A stretch of 24,941 nt of DNA from Didymodactylos carnosus (Eukaryota; Rotifera; Eurotatoria; Philodinida; Philodinidae), in the NCBI GenBank assembly GCA_905250885.1, contig CAJNOQ010002322.1, forward strand, positions 1-24,941, given 5' to 3'. The notes under the pieces were generated by a model. The model was not told the DNA's origin. It did no database searches and saw nothing but the letters and a program-made list of their open reading frames with translations. Below are positions 9,412 through 17,947 of the stretch, one piece after another (position 1 is the stretch's first letter; the number at the start of each line of letters is the position of its first letter). Position numbers and translations under genes: made by a program.

Positions 9412-9831
9412 TTAGTGACCTGTGATTTTCATCATTCGAAAGAGAAGATCAGGGCACATAGGTATCCGAGACGAAGAAAATTTTCCATCGTATTCCTGTA
9501 GGTTTGCTTGAAGTATCTCTGAAAAACCATCTAGCCTATCGAGGAAGCTCTGTTCGATTTTCGACCTATACGGTGTGTTCTGTGTTTGTTGTAATGCTAT
9601 GGCTGCATTTTCATTTCGTTGTTTGAAGTAATTACTATTCTTTCTCTTTGATTCTTTCTTAATATTGGAAGATCTATAACTTGTTGATTCTGTAAAATAA
9701 TCGTTATTAAATTTAATTTCTTCATTAAAATCATCAGAAGCAGAACAGAAGAATAAATATAAGCAGAACAGAAGAAAACAATTCTTCACTGGGTTTTTTC
9801 CCAAAACGAACAGCAACAAATGTAACAGTAT
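9412..9831 (-). CDS. Possible exon of a small secreted protein, no start codon visible
   Basis: On the minus strand a frame is open from 9831 down to the stop at 9412. Early in it is a hydrophobic core, Cys-Phe-Leu-Leu-Phe-Cys-Leu-Tyr-Leu-Phe-Phe-Cys-Ser-Ala-Ser, followed by acidic Asp-Asp-Phe-Asn-Glu-Glu, which looks like a signal peptide and cleavage site. After that come about 100 polar residues rich in Asn, Ser and Lys, then Ser-Arg-Ile-Pro-Met-Cys-Pro-Asp-Leu-Leu near the end. No ATG precedes the signal-like part, so the start would have to come from an upstream exon at higher coordinates (CCCAG inside the frame at about 9790 is a possible acceptor), or this is a relic. That upstream side runs into the duplicated sequence and the N at 10061. 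Family unknown. Confidence 0.3.
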   Translation of the reverse strand: MLLHLLLFVLGKNPVKNCFLLFCLYLFFCSASDDFNEEIKFNNDYFTESTSYRSSNIKKESKRKNSNYFKQRNENAAIALQQTQNTPYRSKIEQSFLDRLDGFSEILQANLQEYDGKFSSSRIPMCPDLLFRMMKITGH

Positions 9832-9833
9832 TT

Positions 9834-10288
9834 AAACAGGCAGACGGCAATATTATTGCACAAAGAAAGATCTCACTGCTTCATACTTTTCGTCGTTAAC
9901 AACAGGTTGGTATAACATTTCAAACTCACATTTATTCTTCTCAGTGAAACTAAAATATAACCAAGAGAAAAAGTGTAGCGACTACGTTATCAAAGACCAC
10001 AGAGATAGATTTAACCTTCAACTTTAGTGCTTTGATACTCAGTGGTGCGGAACTGGGGGTNAAACAGGCAGACGGCAATATTATTGCACAAAGAAAGATC
10101 TCACTGCTTCATACTTTTCGTCGTTAACAACAGGTTGGTATAACATTTCAAACTCACATTTATTCTTCTCAGTGAAACTAAAATATAACCAAGAGAAAAA
10201 GTGTAGCGACTACGTTATCAAAGACCACAGAGATAGATTTAACCTTCAACTTTAGTGCTTTGATACTCAGTGGTGCGGAACTGGGGGT
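9834..10288. repeat. Exact 227-bp direct duplication flanking an N
   Basis: Positions 9834-10060 and 10062-10288 are identical by eye over all 227 bases and are separated only by the N at 10061. An exact tandem copy meeting at a one-base gap is the signature of two contigs with overlapping ends joined without merging. It is most likely an assembly artefact, not a biological repeat. The true sequence probably has one copy. Confidence 0.9.
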
Positions 10289-11820
10289 CAGTAGTGTAAT
10301 CTTAGTATACCATAGAAAATCAGGAAAATTATCTTTCGTCCGGTTTGGAAGGAAACAGCTGCTCGTAGCTCTCTAAAAAGCTGAAGAAAACTGTTACGCT
10401 GGCGCATAGTTACTTTTAAAACGCGTTTGCGTAAATTGGACCAGGTGAGCGTCTTGACATCTAAACATCAGGTCATTCTGTTCAGACTTTTCCATCTGTT
10501 CAAGGTGCTGATGTAACGACGTTGCCTACTACGAAAAGGAGTTAACAATCTACTTTTTGTGCCCTGCGAGAGCGTACAAATGATTTCTATACAAGTAATT
10601 GTAGCGTTTTTTATTATCAGCCTTCCTTTTTTCTCTCGGATTTAATAAAATTTTATATCTGCTCTATTTTGAACAAGTATACTGAACTGAAGTAACAGCA
10701 GTGCTTGATACAAGCTTAGATGGATATTCTTTTCCTCTTTCTGTTCGTTCACATGATAAAATACGAAAAGAGAAAATGGAAAGAAAAACATACATATTCA
10801 GAACAAAAAAATTCTGAACAGTTCTGAACAGAATTTAATCAGCCGAATAATTAATAAAAGTGGGACACTGTCTCGATGTGCAGTAACTTAGATCTGAAAA
10901 TCTTTGTACTACTCTAAACAGGTCAACCTCTCTCAGTGTAATATCTGTGGAAATCGAAGATATATATTTTAGTTGAGGCAGACGTAACATGAGTCTCTCT
11001 AAAGACTAGTCACAAAATTGAATGAAGTTCTCCCAAGCTTGAATATTGATCACTAGATGATAAGGGGCTTTTTAAATCGTTTTCAAATCTTAAAAGCAAC
11101 AAAAATTAAAAAACTCTATCGGAACAGACGGGACTTGTTGCACACTCATATGTATGATTGCGAGACCGTTACTCCACCATTGGATCGTATTAAGTTCTAA
11201 ACTGCTTAGGACAACAATTCGATCATGATTTTGACGTGAACTGCGTTTTCAGTTCGGTCCAGATAGCGGCGCAATTGAGGACCAATCGAATACATAAGTT
11301 AACAATTAAAAAAACTGCGTTTCGGCTATATAACATCTTTATAAACAAGTTGAAATTGAAATCTTTGCTTTTGTGACTGTTATTCGTAGGAAAGATAAGT
11401 ACTTTGTTCTGCTATCATACATGAACGATTAAGTACTATTCAATAAACCTGTGAATATTAAATGAAGATTTATTCTTATTGTAAATTTTAGTTAAGCGTA
11501 GATATAACAGAGATATCTCACGGTTGTATTCATATGATCATAGTCCAGTTCACACTTCATTTTATATGTAAAACTTTTGGGAAAATATGACAGATTTTTC
11601 TAAAGTCTCTGTGAAGGGTGAAAGCTTGAGATTCCACGAGGGTTTATAAAAGTTCTTGAAGTCACAGTGCGGAGTTTGAAAAGTCTTACTACTTTCCCTT
11701 GGTATCAACGGAGAATTTTTCATTTTTGCAGAGATTTCTACTTTCGTCATTCTATGCGCCATATCAATTGAGCCACTTATTAGACAACATTCGGACAATT
11801 GCTGCTCACATTTTAGTCTT
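10289..11820. other. Intergenic region upstream of the Mx-like gene
   Basis: No reading frame with a recognisable domain is seen on either strand. Short AT-rich runs and small local repeats (GAACAG near 10800-10840) are present. An acceptor-like TTTTTGCAG at about 11723-11731 and another at 11821-11832 suggest that 5'UTR exons of the downstream gene could lie here. Confidence 0.35.
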
Positions 11821-11832
11821 TTGTTTTTACAG
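11821..11832 (+). promoter_or_regulatory. Splice-acceptor-like site upstream of the Mx-like gene
   Basis: TTGTTTTTACAG is a strong polypyrimidine-AG and ends 23 nt before the ATG at 11856. It may mark the end of a 5'UTR intron or a trans-splicing site. The in-frame TTG at 11847 is a less likely start than the ATG. Confidence 0.4.
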
Positions 11833-11855
11833 TCGAAAATACGAGTTTGACAACG

Positions 11856-14018
11856 ATGGATACATTTTCCGATGCATACGATGAAAAAATTCGTCCTCTA
11901 ATGGACAAAATAGATCAAGCTCGAGCCATTTTATCATCGAGTAATGATGGGATTATTTTTCCGAATGTAGTCGTAGTTGGTGATCAATCAAGTGGGAAAT
12001 CAACATTATTAGAAGCATTATCTTTAGTTGAGCTTCCGAAAGGATCTGGCATTGTAACAAGATGTCCACTTGTATTACGACTACGAAAAGCAAATGAACG
12101 ACGTGTCTACCATTTACATAGTGATCATCGAAAAACTCAATTAGATGAAGCCAAATTAAATATTTTACATTATATTGAAGAAGAAACAAAAAAATTAGCC
12201 GGCAATAACAAAAATGTTGTTCACGACTTAATCGAATTACAAGTCGAAGATCCAAATGTACGTGATTTAACTGTTGTCGATTTACCTGGCATAGCCCGAA
12301 ATCCTATTGCCGATCAACCAAAAGACATTCATAAACAAACAACAACTTTAATTCATCAATTTATTCGTCAAGAAGGTAGTGTTATTCTATGTGTCTTCCC
12401 GGCAAATGTCGACATCGCTACTGTTGAATCATTCACATTAGCACGTGAATTCGATCCTGAAGGTAGTCGAACAATAGGTGTGATAACAAAATCGGATCTT
12501 GCTTCGGATAATACTGTCTTAGCACAACAATTACTGATGGAAAAACCGGATGTATTTCAATTAAAATTAGGTTTTATTGCTGTTCGTAATCGAAGTACAG
12601 ATGAAAGAATTTCTCTCGAAGATGCACGACATCGTGAAAAAGAATTTTTTCGTGAACATCTCATCTCAACTCTGGTCGGATCGCATTGTCTGGGTATTGA
12701 TGCATTAATAAATCGCTTAGCTGATTTATATTCCGATCGTGTTCGTGAAATTTTTCCAAAAATGAAACACGACATACAAAAAAAATTAAAAGAAGTTCGT
12801 GATCAATTAGAAAAACTGCCACCAAGTTTAGAAACAGCTTCAGCACGATTAACAAAATATTATGAATTAGCTGAATTTTATATTGATAAAATTCTCAAAC
12901 AACGTTTTACAAGTTCCAGTGATGGTCGACATCCTATTAGTTTAATCAATAATTTACATATAAAATTTAAACAATTTGAAAATGTTATTCATGGACAAAG
13001 TCGTGAATTATTTACAGACAAATATCGTGTGAAAGTACGAGATGCCATGTCAGCATGTTTTGGCGAGCAGCTACCGAATTTTCTTCCACATCCTGTATTA
13101 AAACGTTTAATAGGTGAGAAACTTGATCAACTTTGGACGGTAGCGACTTTACTTATCAACGAATGTTTTCACAAAACAATGAGTATTTTGTTAGAAAATG
13201 ATCGTGAGGAATGTCATGATGACATTTTATTACTAAAATTATTACCGTTATTTCGTCATATTGCTATTGATTATTTGAATGATAAGAAACAAGCAATCAA
13301 TGATCAACTGAAAGAACTTATTCGATTAGAAAAACATGATCCATATACACTGAATCATTATTATATGGATACAATTACAAAATTTAAAGATTATTTGGCA
13401 CAAAAACGAGCGGAAAACGGAGTAAAGAAGAGTTCTTCATCGACGACAGATTATGATGATATATTAATGTTCGATTCGGTTTCTAATGATGATCAAGCAG
13501 TACAAGATATGTTAGTTAGTATCTATACCTACTGGAAATTGTTAACCAAACGTTTTGTTGATTATGCAGCATTATCTTTACGTGCTGGATGTGTTTTTGA
13601 TGTATGCAGTGGTACAGGAGATTGTTTAAGACAATTACCTAGAAAACAAACTGATTTTGTTGATAATTATCTGGCTGAAGATACGTTCATTCGAAATAAA
13701 CGGAACCAATTACAACAAACAAAAGAACGATTGGAGAAAGTTTATGCGATACTTGGTGGTAGTTTTATGACTGTAAATGATAATGGCACGTCAATTAATA
13801 TGGCATCCATAGTATCTGACACAGCAATGACTTTGGATAAACTTTCAGAAGATCTCTCTCGTGCTAGTATGCATGAGAGTATTGGTTCTTCAACGGTTTC
13901 ACAAAACAATTCACTTCTCGAGAGAATCCCATCGCAGTCGCTTTCAACTAAAACGTTTACACATCTCAACGGCTACAAGTTTCAACAAACGTTAATAGAA
14001 GATAGTTTCGATGGGTGA
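11856..14018 (+). CDS. Mx/dynamin-like large GTPase
   Basis: This single uninterrupted exon encodes 720 aa. The GTPase domain has every dynamin motif: P-loop Gly-Asp-Gln-Ser-Ser-Gly-Lys-Ser-Thr at 42-50, switch I Thr68 in Gly-Ile-Val-Thr-Arg-Cys-Pro, Asp142-Leu-Pro-Gly145, and Thr211-Lys-Ser-Asp214. A helical stalk (middle domain) follows. The GTPase effector domain spans about 550-635, with Tyr-Trp-Lys-Leu-Leu-Thr-Lys-Arg-Phe-Val-Asp and Asp-Thr-Phe-Ile-Arg-Asn-Lys-Arg. There is no PH domain or Pro-rich tail, which separates it from classical dynamin and groups it with Mx-like proteins. Mx proteins oligomerise and restrict viruses in vertebrates; the role here is not shown. A Ser/Thr-rich tail of about 85 residues extends past the effector domain. 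The gene appears intact. Confidence 0.93.
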   Translation: MDTFSDAYDEKIRPLMDKIDQARAILSSSNDGIIFPNVVVVGDQSSGKSTLLEALSLVELPKGSGIVTRCPLVLRLRKANERRVYHLHSDHRKTQLDEAKLNILHYIEEETKKLAGNNKNVVHDLIELQVEDPNVRDLTVVDLPGIARNPIADQPKDIHKQTTTLIHQFIRQEGSVILCVFPANVDIATVESFTLAREFDPEGSRTIGVITKSDLASDNTVLAQQLLMEKPDVFQLKLGFIAVRNRSTDERISLEDARHREKEFFREHLISTLVGSHCLGIDALINRLADLYSDRVREIFPKMKHDIQKKLKEVRDQLEKLPPSLETASARLTKYYELAEFYIDKILKQRFTSSSDGRHPISLINNLHIKFKQFENVIHGQSRELFTDKYRVKVRDAMSACFGEQLPNFLPHPVLKRLIGEKLDQLWTVATLLINECFHKTMSILLENDREECHDDILLLKLLPLFRHIAIDYLNDKKQAINDQLKELIRLEKHDPYTLNHYYMDTITKFKDYLAQKRAENGVKKSSSSTTDYDDILMFDSVSNDDQAVQDMLVSIYTYWKLLTKRFVDYAALSLRAGCVFDVCSGTGDCLRQLPRKQTDFVDNYLAEDTFIRNKRNQLQQTKERLEKVYAILGGSFMTVNDNGTSINMASIVSDTAMTLDKLSEDLSRASMHESIGSSTVSQNNSLLERIPSQSLSTKTFTHLNGYKFQQTLIEDSFDG

Positions 14019-14159
14019 AGCATTATCGTAATACTGTAGATTGAATAGATCTATATTATTCAAAACCCTTTTAAATGCTAAGTTTTTCCTTGAACCTTCT
14101 CAACATAATTTTTCCGCCTGTGATGTCTTTACATTCGTTTTTGTGCACACACGCTTGAA

Positions 14160-14358
14160 GAAGACAGGTTTTTGCGTGGTTTCGGGTTTGCCGAATGTTG
14201 CATTTCAAAAGCATGAAGACGGACGACGAGTGCTGGTTGTGGTTAACAAAAACGATCGAGGACAAATAATGTTCGAGATTCGATGCGATGGCCGAATATT
14301 CGAGACACCGCTCAATGGTGCAGTGTGGGAACTTACATTTGATGAGATCTTACTTTGA
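14160..14358 (+). pseudogene. Orphan C-terminal fragment of a GH30 glucosylceramidase
   Basis: The frame open from 14041 to a TGA at 14356-14358 contains, from about 14185, Ser-Gly-Leu-Pro-Asn-Val-Ala-Phe-Gln, then Gly-Arg-Arg-Val-Leu-Val-Val-Val-Asn-Lys-Asn-Asp, Phe-Glu-Ile-Arg and Pro-Leu-Asn-Gly-Ala-Val. This is the pattern of the C-terminal beta-domain of GH30 glucosylceramidases, which cleave glucosylceramide. Only about 65 family residues remain. The catalytic barrel is absent, because the upstream sequence is the Mx-like gene on the same strand. The codons before 14160 do not resemble the family. It is best read as a truncated relic, or as one end of a misassembly near the N at 14631. 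Confidence 0.6.
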
Positions 14359-14543
14359 TGGAAACATTCAAAAAAAAAGCAAAAAGATAAAATATAGTCA
14401 TACGATGACAGCTGTGGAAAGGCGATCATTGAGAGACTGGCCTCCTTTTAGGTCTCGGTTAATATTTCGAAAAGAGAAATGCTTAAGAGAGGATCCATGA
14501 GAAAATCGAACAATTTTTCAAATGCCGTCACCTCAAAAAATGT

Positions 14544-14630
<87 letters not shown>

Positions 14631-14631
14631 N
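14544..14631. other. 87-nt G homopolymer ending in an assembly gap
   Basis: Positions 14544-14630 are all G, followed by N at 14631. On the far side, 14640-14744 becomes C-rich and ends in a 15-nt C run at 14730-14744. This matches low-signal tails of two-colour Illumina reads (G, or C on the opposite strand) assembled at contig ends. The glycine-rich frames across it are meaningless. Confidence 0.85.
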
Positions 14632-14744
14632 TTTGCAGCTGTTTATTATTCCAAAAGACAATATCTTATCTCACGCCAGACGAGATAAACCCCCTTATTT
14701 TAAAAATCCCCCACCCCAAAAAATCTGGGCCCCCCCCCCCCCCC

Positions 14745-15060
14745 ACATTTTCATGCGCAAAACATTAGGTCATTTTTTTTAGACGTTTCCACTCATATCT
14801 TATACTATTCGATAGAACAACATTCGTTCTACAAAACTAGGTGATATACATTTGTATCTTTCATTTTCGTAAAGCGTAAGAAGTCAAGCTATGGACTTAT
14901 TGTACTGCATTTTTCGAAAAAAGTCCGATTTTGTTCAGTTGTCTCTAGTATTTTTCAAGTATTCTTTTTATAAAGTTCACCGTCTCGGTTTCTAGGTCCC
15001 GCAAATTTTATTTGTGCGCTAGATACACTAATTGAAAAGCTTCAAAATGAGCCCAACATC
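14745..15060. other. Intergenic, no feature seen
   Basis: This AT-rich sequence lies just after the artefactual C run. No frame, repeat or RNA signal is recognisable. Confidence 0.4.
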
Positions 15061-15210
15061 AATCGGACAAAAGATGTGTCATTTGGACGAGTTCGCCCGG
15101 GCTTTGACGTTGGGCGATAGAGTGAGGCGAACAACCGGCAAAGATCAAGAGCAGAACTTGGGTGAGGGTGTCTCAATCGTTTAGTTATTCTTCGTTCAGA
15201 TCGATCGTTG

Positions 15211-16017
15211 TCAGTACATGCCTTCGATTCGTTCTCGCCACCGTCCAGACAGACGACCTGACCGTTGCGCAGCTCGCGGTTGTCGGCTGCTGATTTTCGC
15301 TGAACGTAACTCTTCGAAAGTGATCGCTTCCTCTTTTATCACCCTCTCATTCTCCAATGAGTGAGAACTGAGTAGGCGCTGACAATACGAAATGATCTGA
15401 TGGGCGTCGTCCTTTTCAGGAATTTAACGCAGCCGACCAGGCAAACTTTTTAACTGAACATTTACTTCGGCCATGTGGCGGTCTGCGCATTGGAGCACGA
15501 TGCTCCCAACTTCTTGTGCTGCTGCTTGTGGAATCTTAGTGATCAAGACACATTGCCTCTCGTCAACGTTCTTCATCAGCGTCCGTTGCCGAGCGTTCAT
15601 TAGATCAGATGACGTATAAGTTCTAAGTCTTCCAATTTTTGGCGGCTTCCATGACGATGCTACTGTAATTAGTTTGATAGATTGAGCAGAATACGTAAGA
15701 GTATAATTGAGATTTGAAAGTTCTCGTGCTTTCGGGACGAATGCCTTCGCCTATGATTATCATTGTCCTCCAGTTCAGTGTGCCGAAAATGTGCTCCGTA
15801 AAAATCGATCAGGACGTTTAAGTTCTTGTCTTTATCTGTATGACTGGATGCAGCGAAACTTTTCGTTCATATCCATGATCTGCATGGCGTTCGCTACTCT
15901 CAATTCTTGGACTGCTCTGGCTGCAAGTCTAAGTGTGGCTTTACCGTCCAGTAGTCCGCACGATCCTATGGGGATTATGTCTTGCTTCGATAGGTCAGCT
16001 GAATAATGCAGTGTCAT
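15211..16017 (-). pseudogene. Decayed gene of unknown family, GC-richer than its surroundings
   Basis: On the minus strand one single frame runs from ATG at 16017 to TGA at 15211-15213. It is interrupted by TAA at 15832-15834, a cluster of stops around 15751-15777, and TAA at 15424-15426. From 15750 to 15214 it is open for 179 codons apart from that one TAA, and it reads like a helical charged protein: Asp-Glu-Arg-Gln-Cys-Val-Leu-Ile-Thr-Lys-Ile-Pro, Cys-Ala-Asp-Arg-His-Met-Ala-Glu-Val-Asn-Val-Gln, Ser-Leu-Glu-Asn-Glu, and a basic end. The same-frame continuity across stops and the higher GC support old coding sequence. I do not recognise the family. Further possible codons continue to about 15085. 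Confidence 0.45.
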
Positions 16018-17459
16018 TAGCCGAAATTTGCAGCGTTTATCCAGCCTATATATCTAAAAACGCTTAAAAACCTTCCAGGGTTCGAAGTTTAACCTCCTAT
16101 GGAACGAGATCTACGTAGACAGGTAGCCCTTTTAAGAACGAATCGAATGATATATGATAAGTCTAGTTTGAGTGAATTTTTCATACAATAGAGATTTTCG
16201 CATTTTTAACTCGCGGGACATTTTCGCAGTAAAATGGACTTTTCTCAGAAACGACTAAAGCTCTAAAGTCGAAACTTTAGGAAAATTTGGAAAGGTGAAA
16301 GTCAAATGTTCAATAATTTGAGAAATATCAATAAAATATTTTTCAAAAACTCGCGGAACTTGTAGTGTGAAAATAACCATTTTTAAAAATGTTTTGCTCC
16401 TCTCAGACGAAAGATATAATTAAATATCTAAGAAACGGTGTATGAATTTGGAACTCATTCACATGTTTTAAAAGTAGCATGTGTTTATTACAATTTATTT
16501 GCAAAGAGTAAGTTGAGATGTTATTTTATTTAAATAAAAAATTGATTTTATTGTCACTAGGTGTCAGCTAAAATCATAACCACTCGTAACTTTGAGTTAA
16601 TTTTTTCAGTGGTAGCGAGCATAGTTTAGATAAATAACATATAAAAATTTCGCTAAGATTCATTCACTAACAAAAAAGTTATCGCTTTTTTATATGTCGG
16701 ATGTGAACGGTACAATGGCAGCGCAAATCGCTCATATATAGGAGCTGGACGCTCTGAGGTCAATATAGGCACATGTAAAGACTCGATTGTCTTTCGACCA
16801 GAATCTTATGAGATTTAAAGGACTTTTAAAGACATCTATGTATAATATTGAGTTATATTATGTAACTTATATATAGCACGGGAATCGAGAAAACAAATTG
16901 ATGATTTTGTCGTCAACGAATCTTGCCACTTCAGACAAGAATTTTTAACGAAAAAAGATGAAAAATGAATAAAAAATTAAAAGACGAACCTTGTCTGATC
17001 TATCAAGACAAAATTGAGGATTACTGAAATGACAAGTTACAAGAATCTTGCAAGAATATTCATAAGAACGTCGACGGGTGATGTTGAAAGAATAAAATGA
17101 TGAATGAAAACAACGCTGCACTGACTTTTCGTCTTTATGACACAGTACTCATCATTTTATGACACAATATCTCCATTTTTGCTAAATGTCTATTATTAAG
17201 CAAAAACACAACGAAAAACATATACTTCCGTTCTTTTTTATTTTCATTTGGATGATAGCATTTTTGTTGTAAAACATATTTTTAAATTTCTTTTTTACCT
17301 GCCGTAAGTAGGTTTCACTCGAGATATTCTCAAAAAATACAAGGGATCTTCTGTCTAATGGACTATGTTTGCCACGTAAAGCTTTATCGTTCTAAACAAG
17401 AAATATAACTTAGCAGCTCGTTTCGTACCGCTAATGACCCTAGGCGACCGAAAGTACGG
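16018..17459. other. Gene-free AT-rich stretch
   Basis: No domain-bearing frame is seen. Between about 16200 and 16360 the sequence has the texture of a dispersed non-coding repeat (two TCGCGGRAC copies, at about 16213 and 16351), which cannot be confirmed without a genome search. A fragment at about 17038-17072 (AAGAATATTCATAAGAACG) resembles units of the two foldback elements. Confidence 0.35.
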
Positions 17460-17784
17460 AAATCAGATAAGAATCTTATAGAAATCATATGAAAATGTTA
17501 TATGCTCCAGTCGAGAGAAATGCATACTGCAATCATAAGATTCTTATAATTCGCAGCATAAGAATCTTATAAGAATTGAATAAGATTTTAGCTTTATAAT
17601 TTTCCTACAAGATTCTTATAATCTTATAAAAAATGTTCAAAAATTTCAAAGTTCAAACTTTGCTCTTATAAGTTTCTTACATAAGAATCTTATAAGCACA
17701 GTATGCATTTCTATCGACTGTAGTATAAGATTCTTATCTGGTTCTATAAGATTCCTATATGAATCGTATATAAGATCTGATTTC
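17460..17784. repeat. Foldback element sharing the ATAAGATTCTTAT core
   Basis: The ends AAATCAGAT...AATCTTATAG (from 17460) and CTATAAGATT...ATCTGATTT (to 17783) are inverted. Inside, 17505-17529 (CTCCAGTCGAGAGAAATGCA and on) pairs with 17699-17723 with two mismatches. Between them the motif ATAAGAATCTTATAAG or its complement recurs at least six times in both orientations. The core motif matches the foldback at 1466-2305, so both probably belong to one repeat family. No coding capacity. Confidence 0.7.
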
Positions 17785-17927
17785 TAGGGAAAGAGGCATA
17801 CAGAGAAATTAAGTTGTATAAAAAAGTGAGTTAGTCTGAAGTTTGGAAAAATCGAATCTATATTTTAAAAGCGGTATTTGTTTGACACCTTCTGCGTTTT
17901 TATTGTTAAATAATGGTAATATTGACA

Positions 17928-17938
17928 TTGCTTGTTAG
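17928..17938 (+). promoter_or_regulatory. Splice-acceptor-like site upstream of the 17948 gene
   Basis: TTGCTTGTTAG ends nine nt before ATG 17948. As at two other genes in the window, an acceptor this close to the start suggests trans-splicing or a 5'UTR intron. The pyrimidine tract is only moderate. Confidence 0.3.
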
Positions 17939-17947
17939 TATAGATAA

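Noticed and set aside
14541..14630. Bdelloid-type telomeric repeat (TGTGGG) at the poly-G run
   Set aside because: Only one TGTGGG-like start is present, followed by an unbroken G run and an N, so it is an artefact and not a repeat array.
14479..14782. Glycine-rich open frames across the G run
   Set aside because: They exist only because GGG encodes Gly through a homopolymer ending in an assembly gap.
15707..16006. 99-codon plus-strand frame
   Set aside because: It is antisense to the better-supported decayed minus-strand frame and has no recognisable motif.
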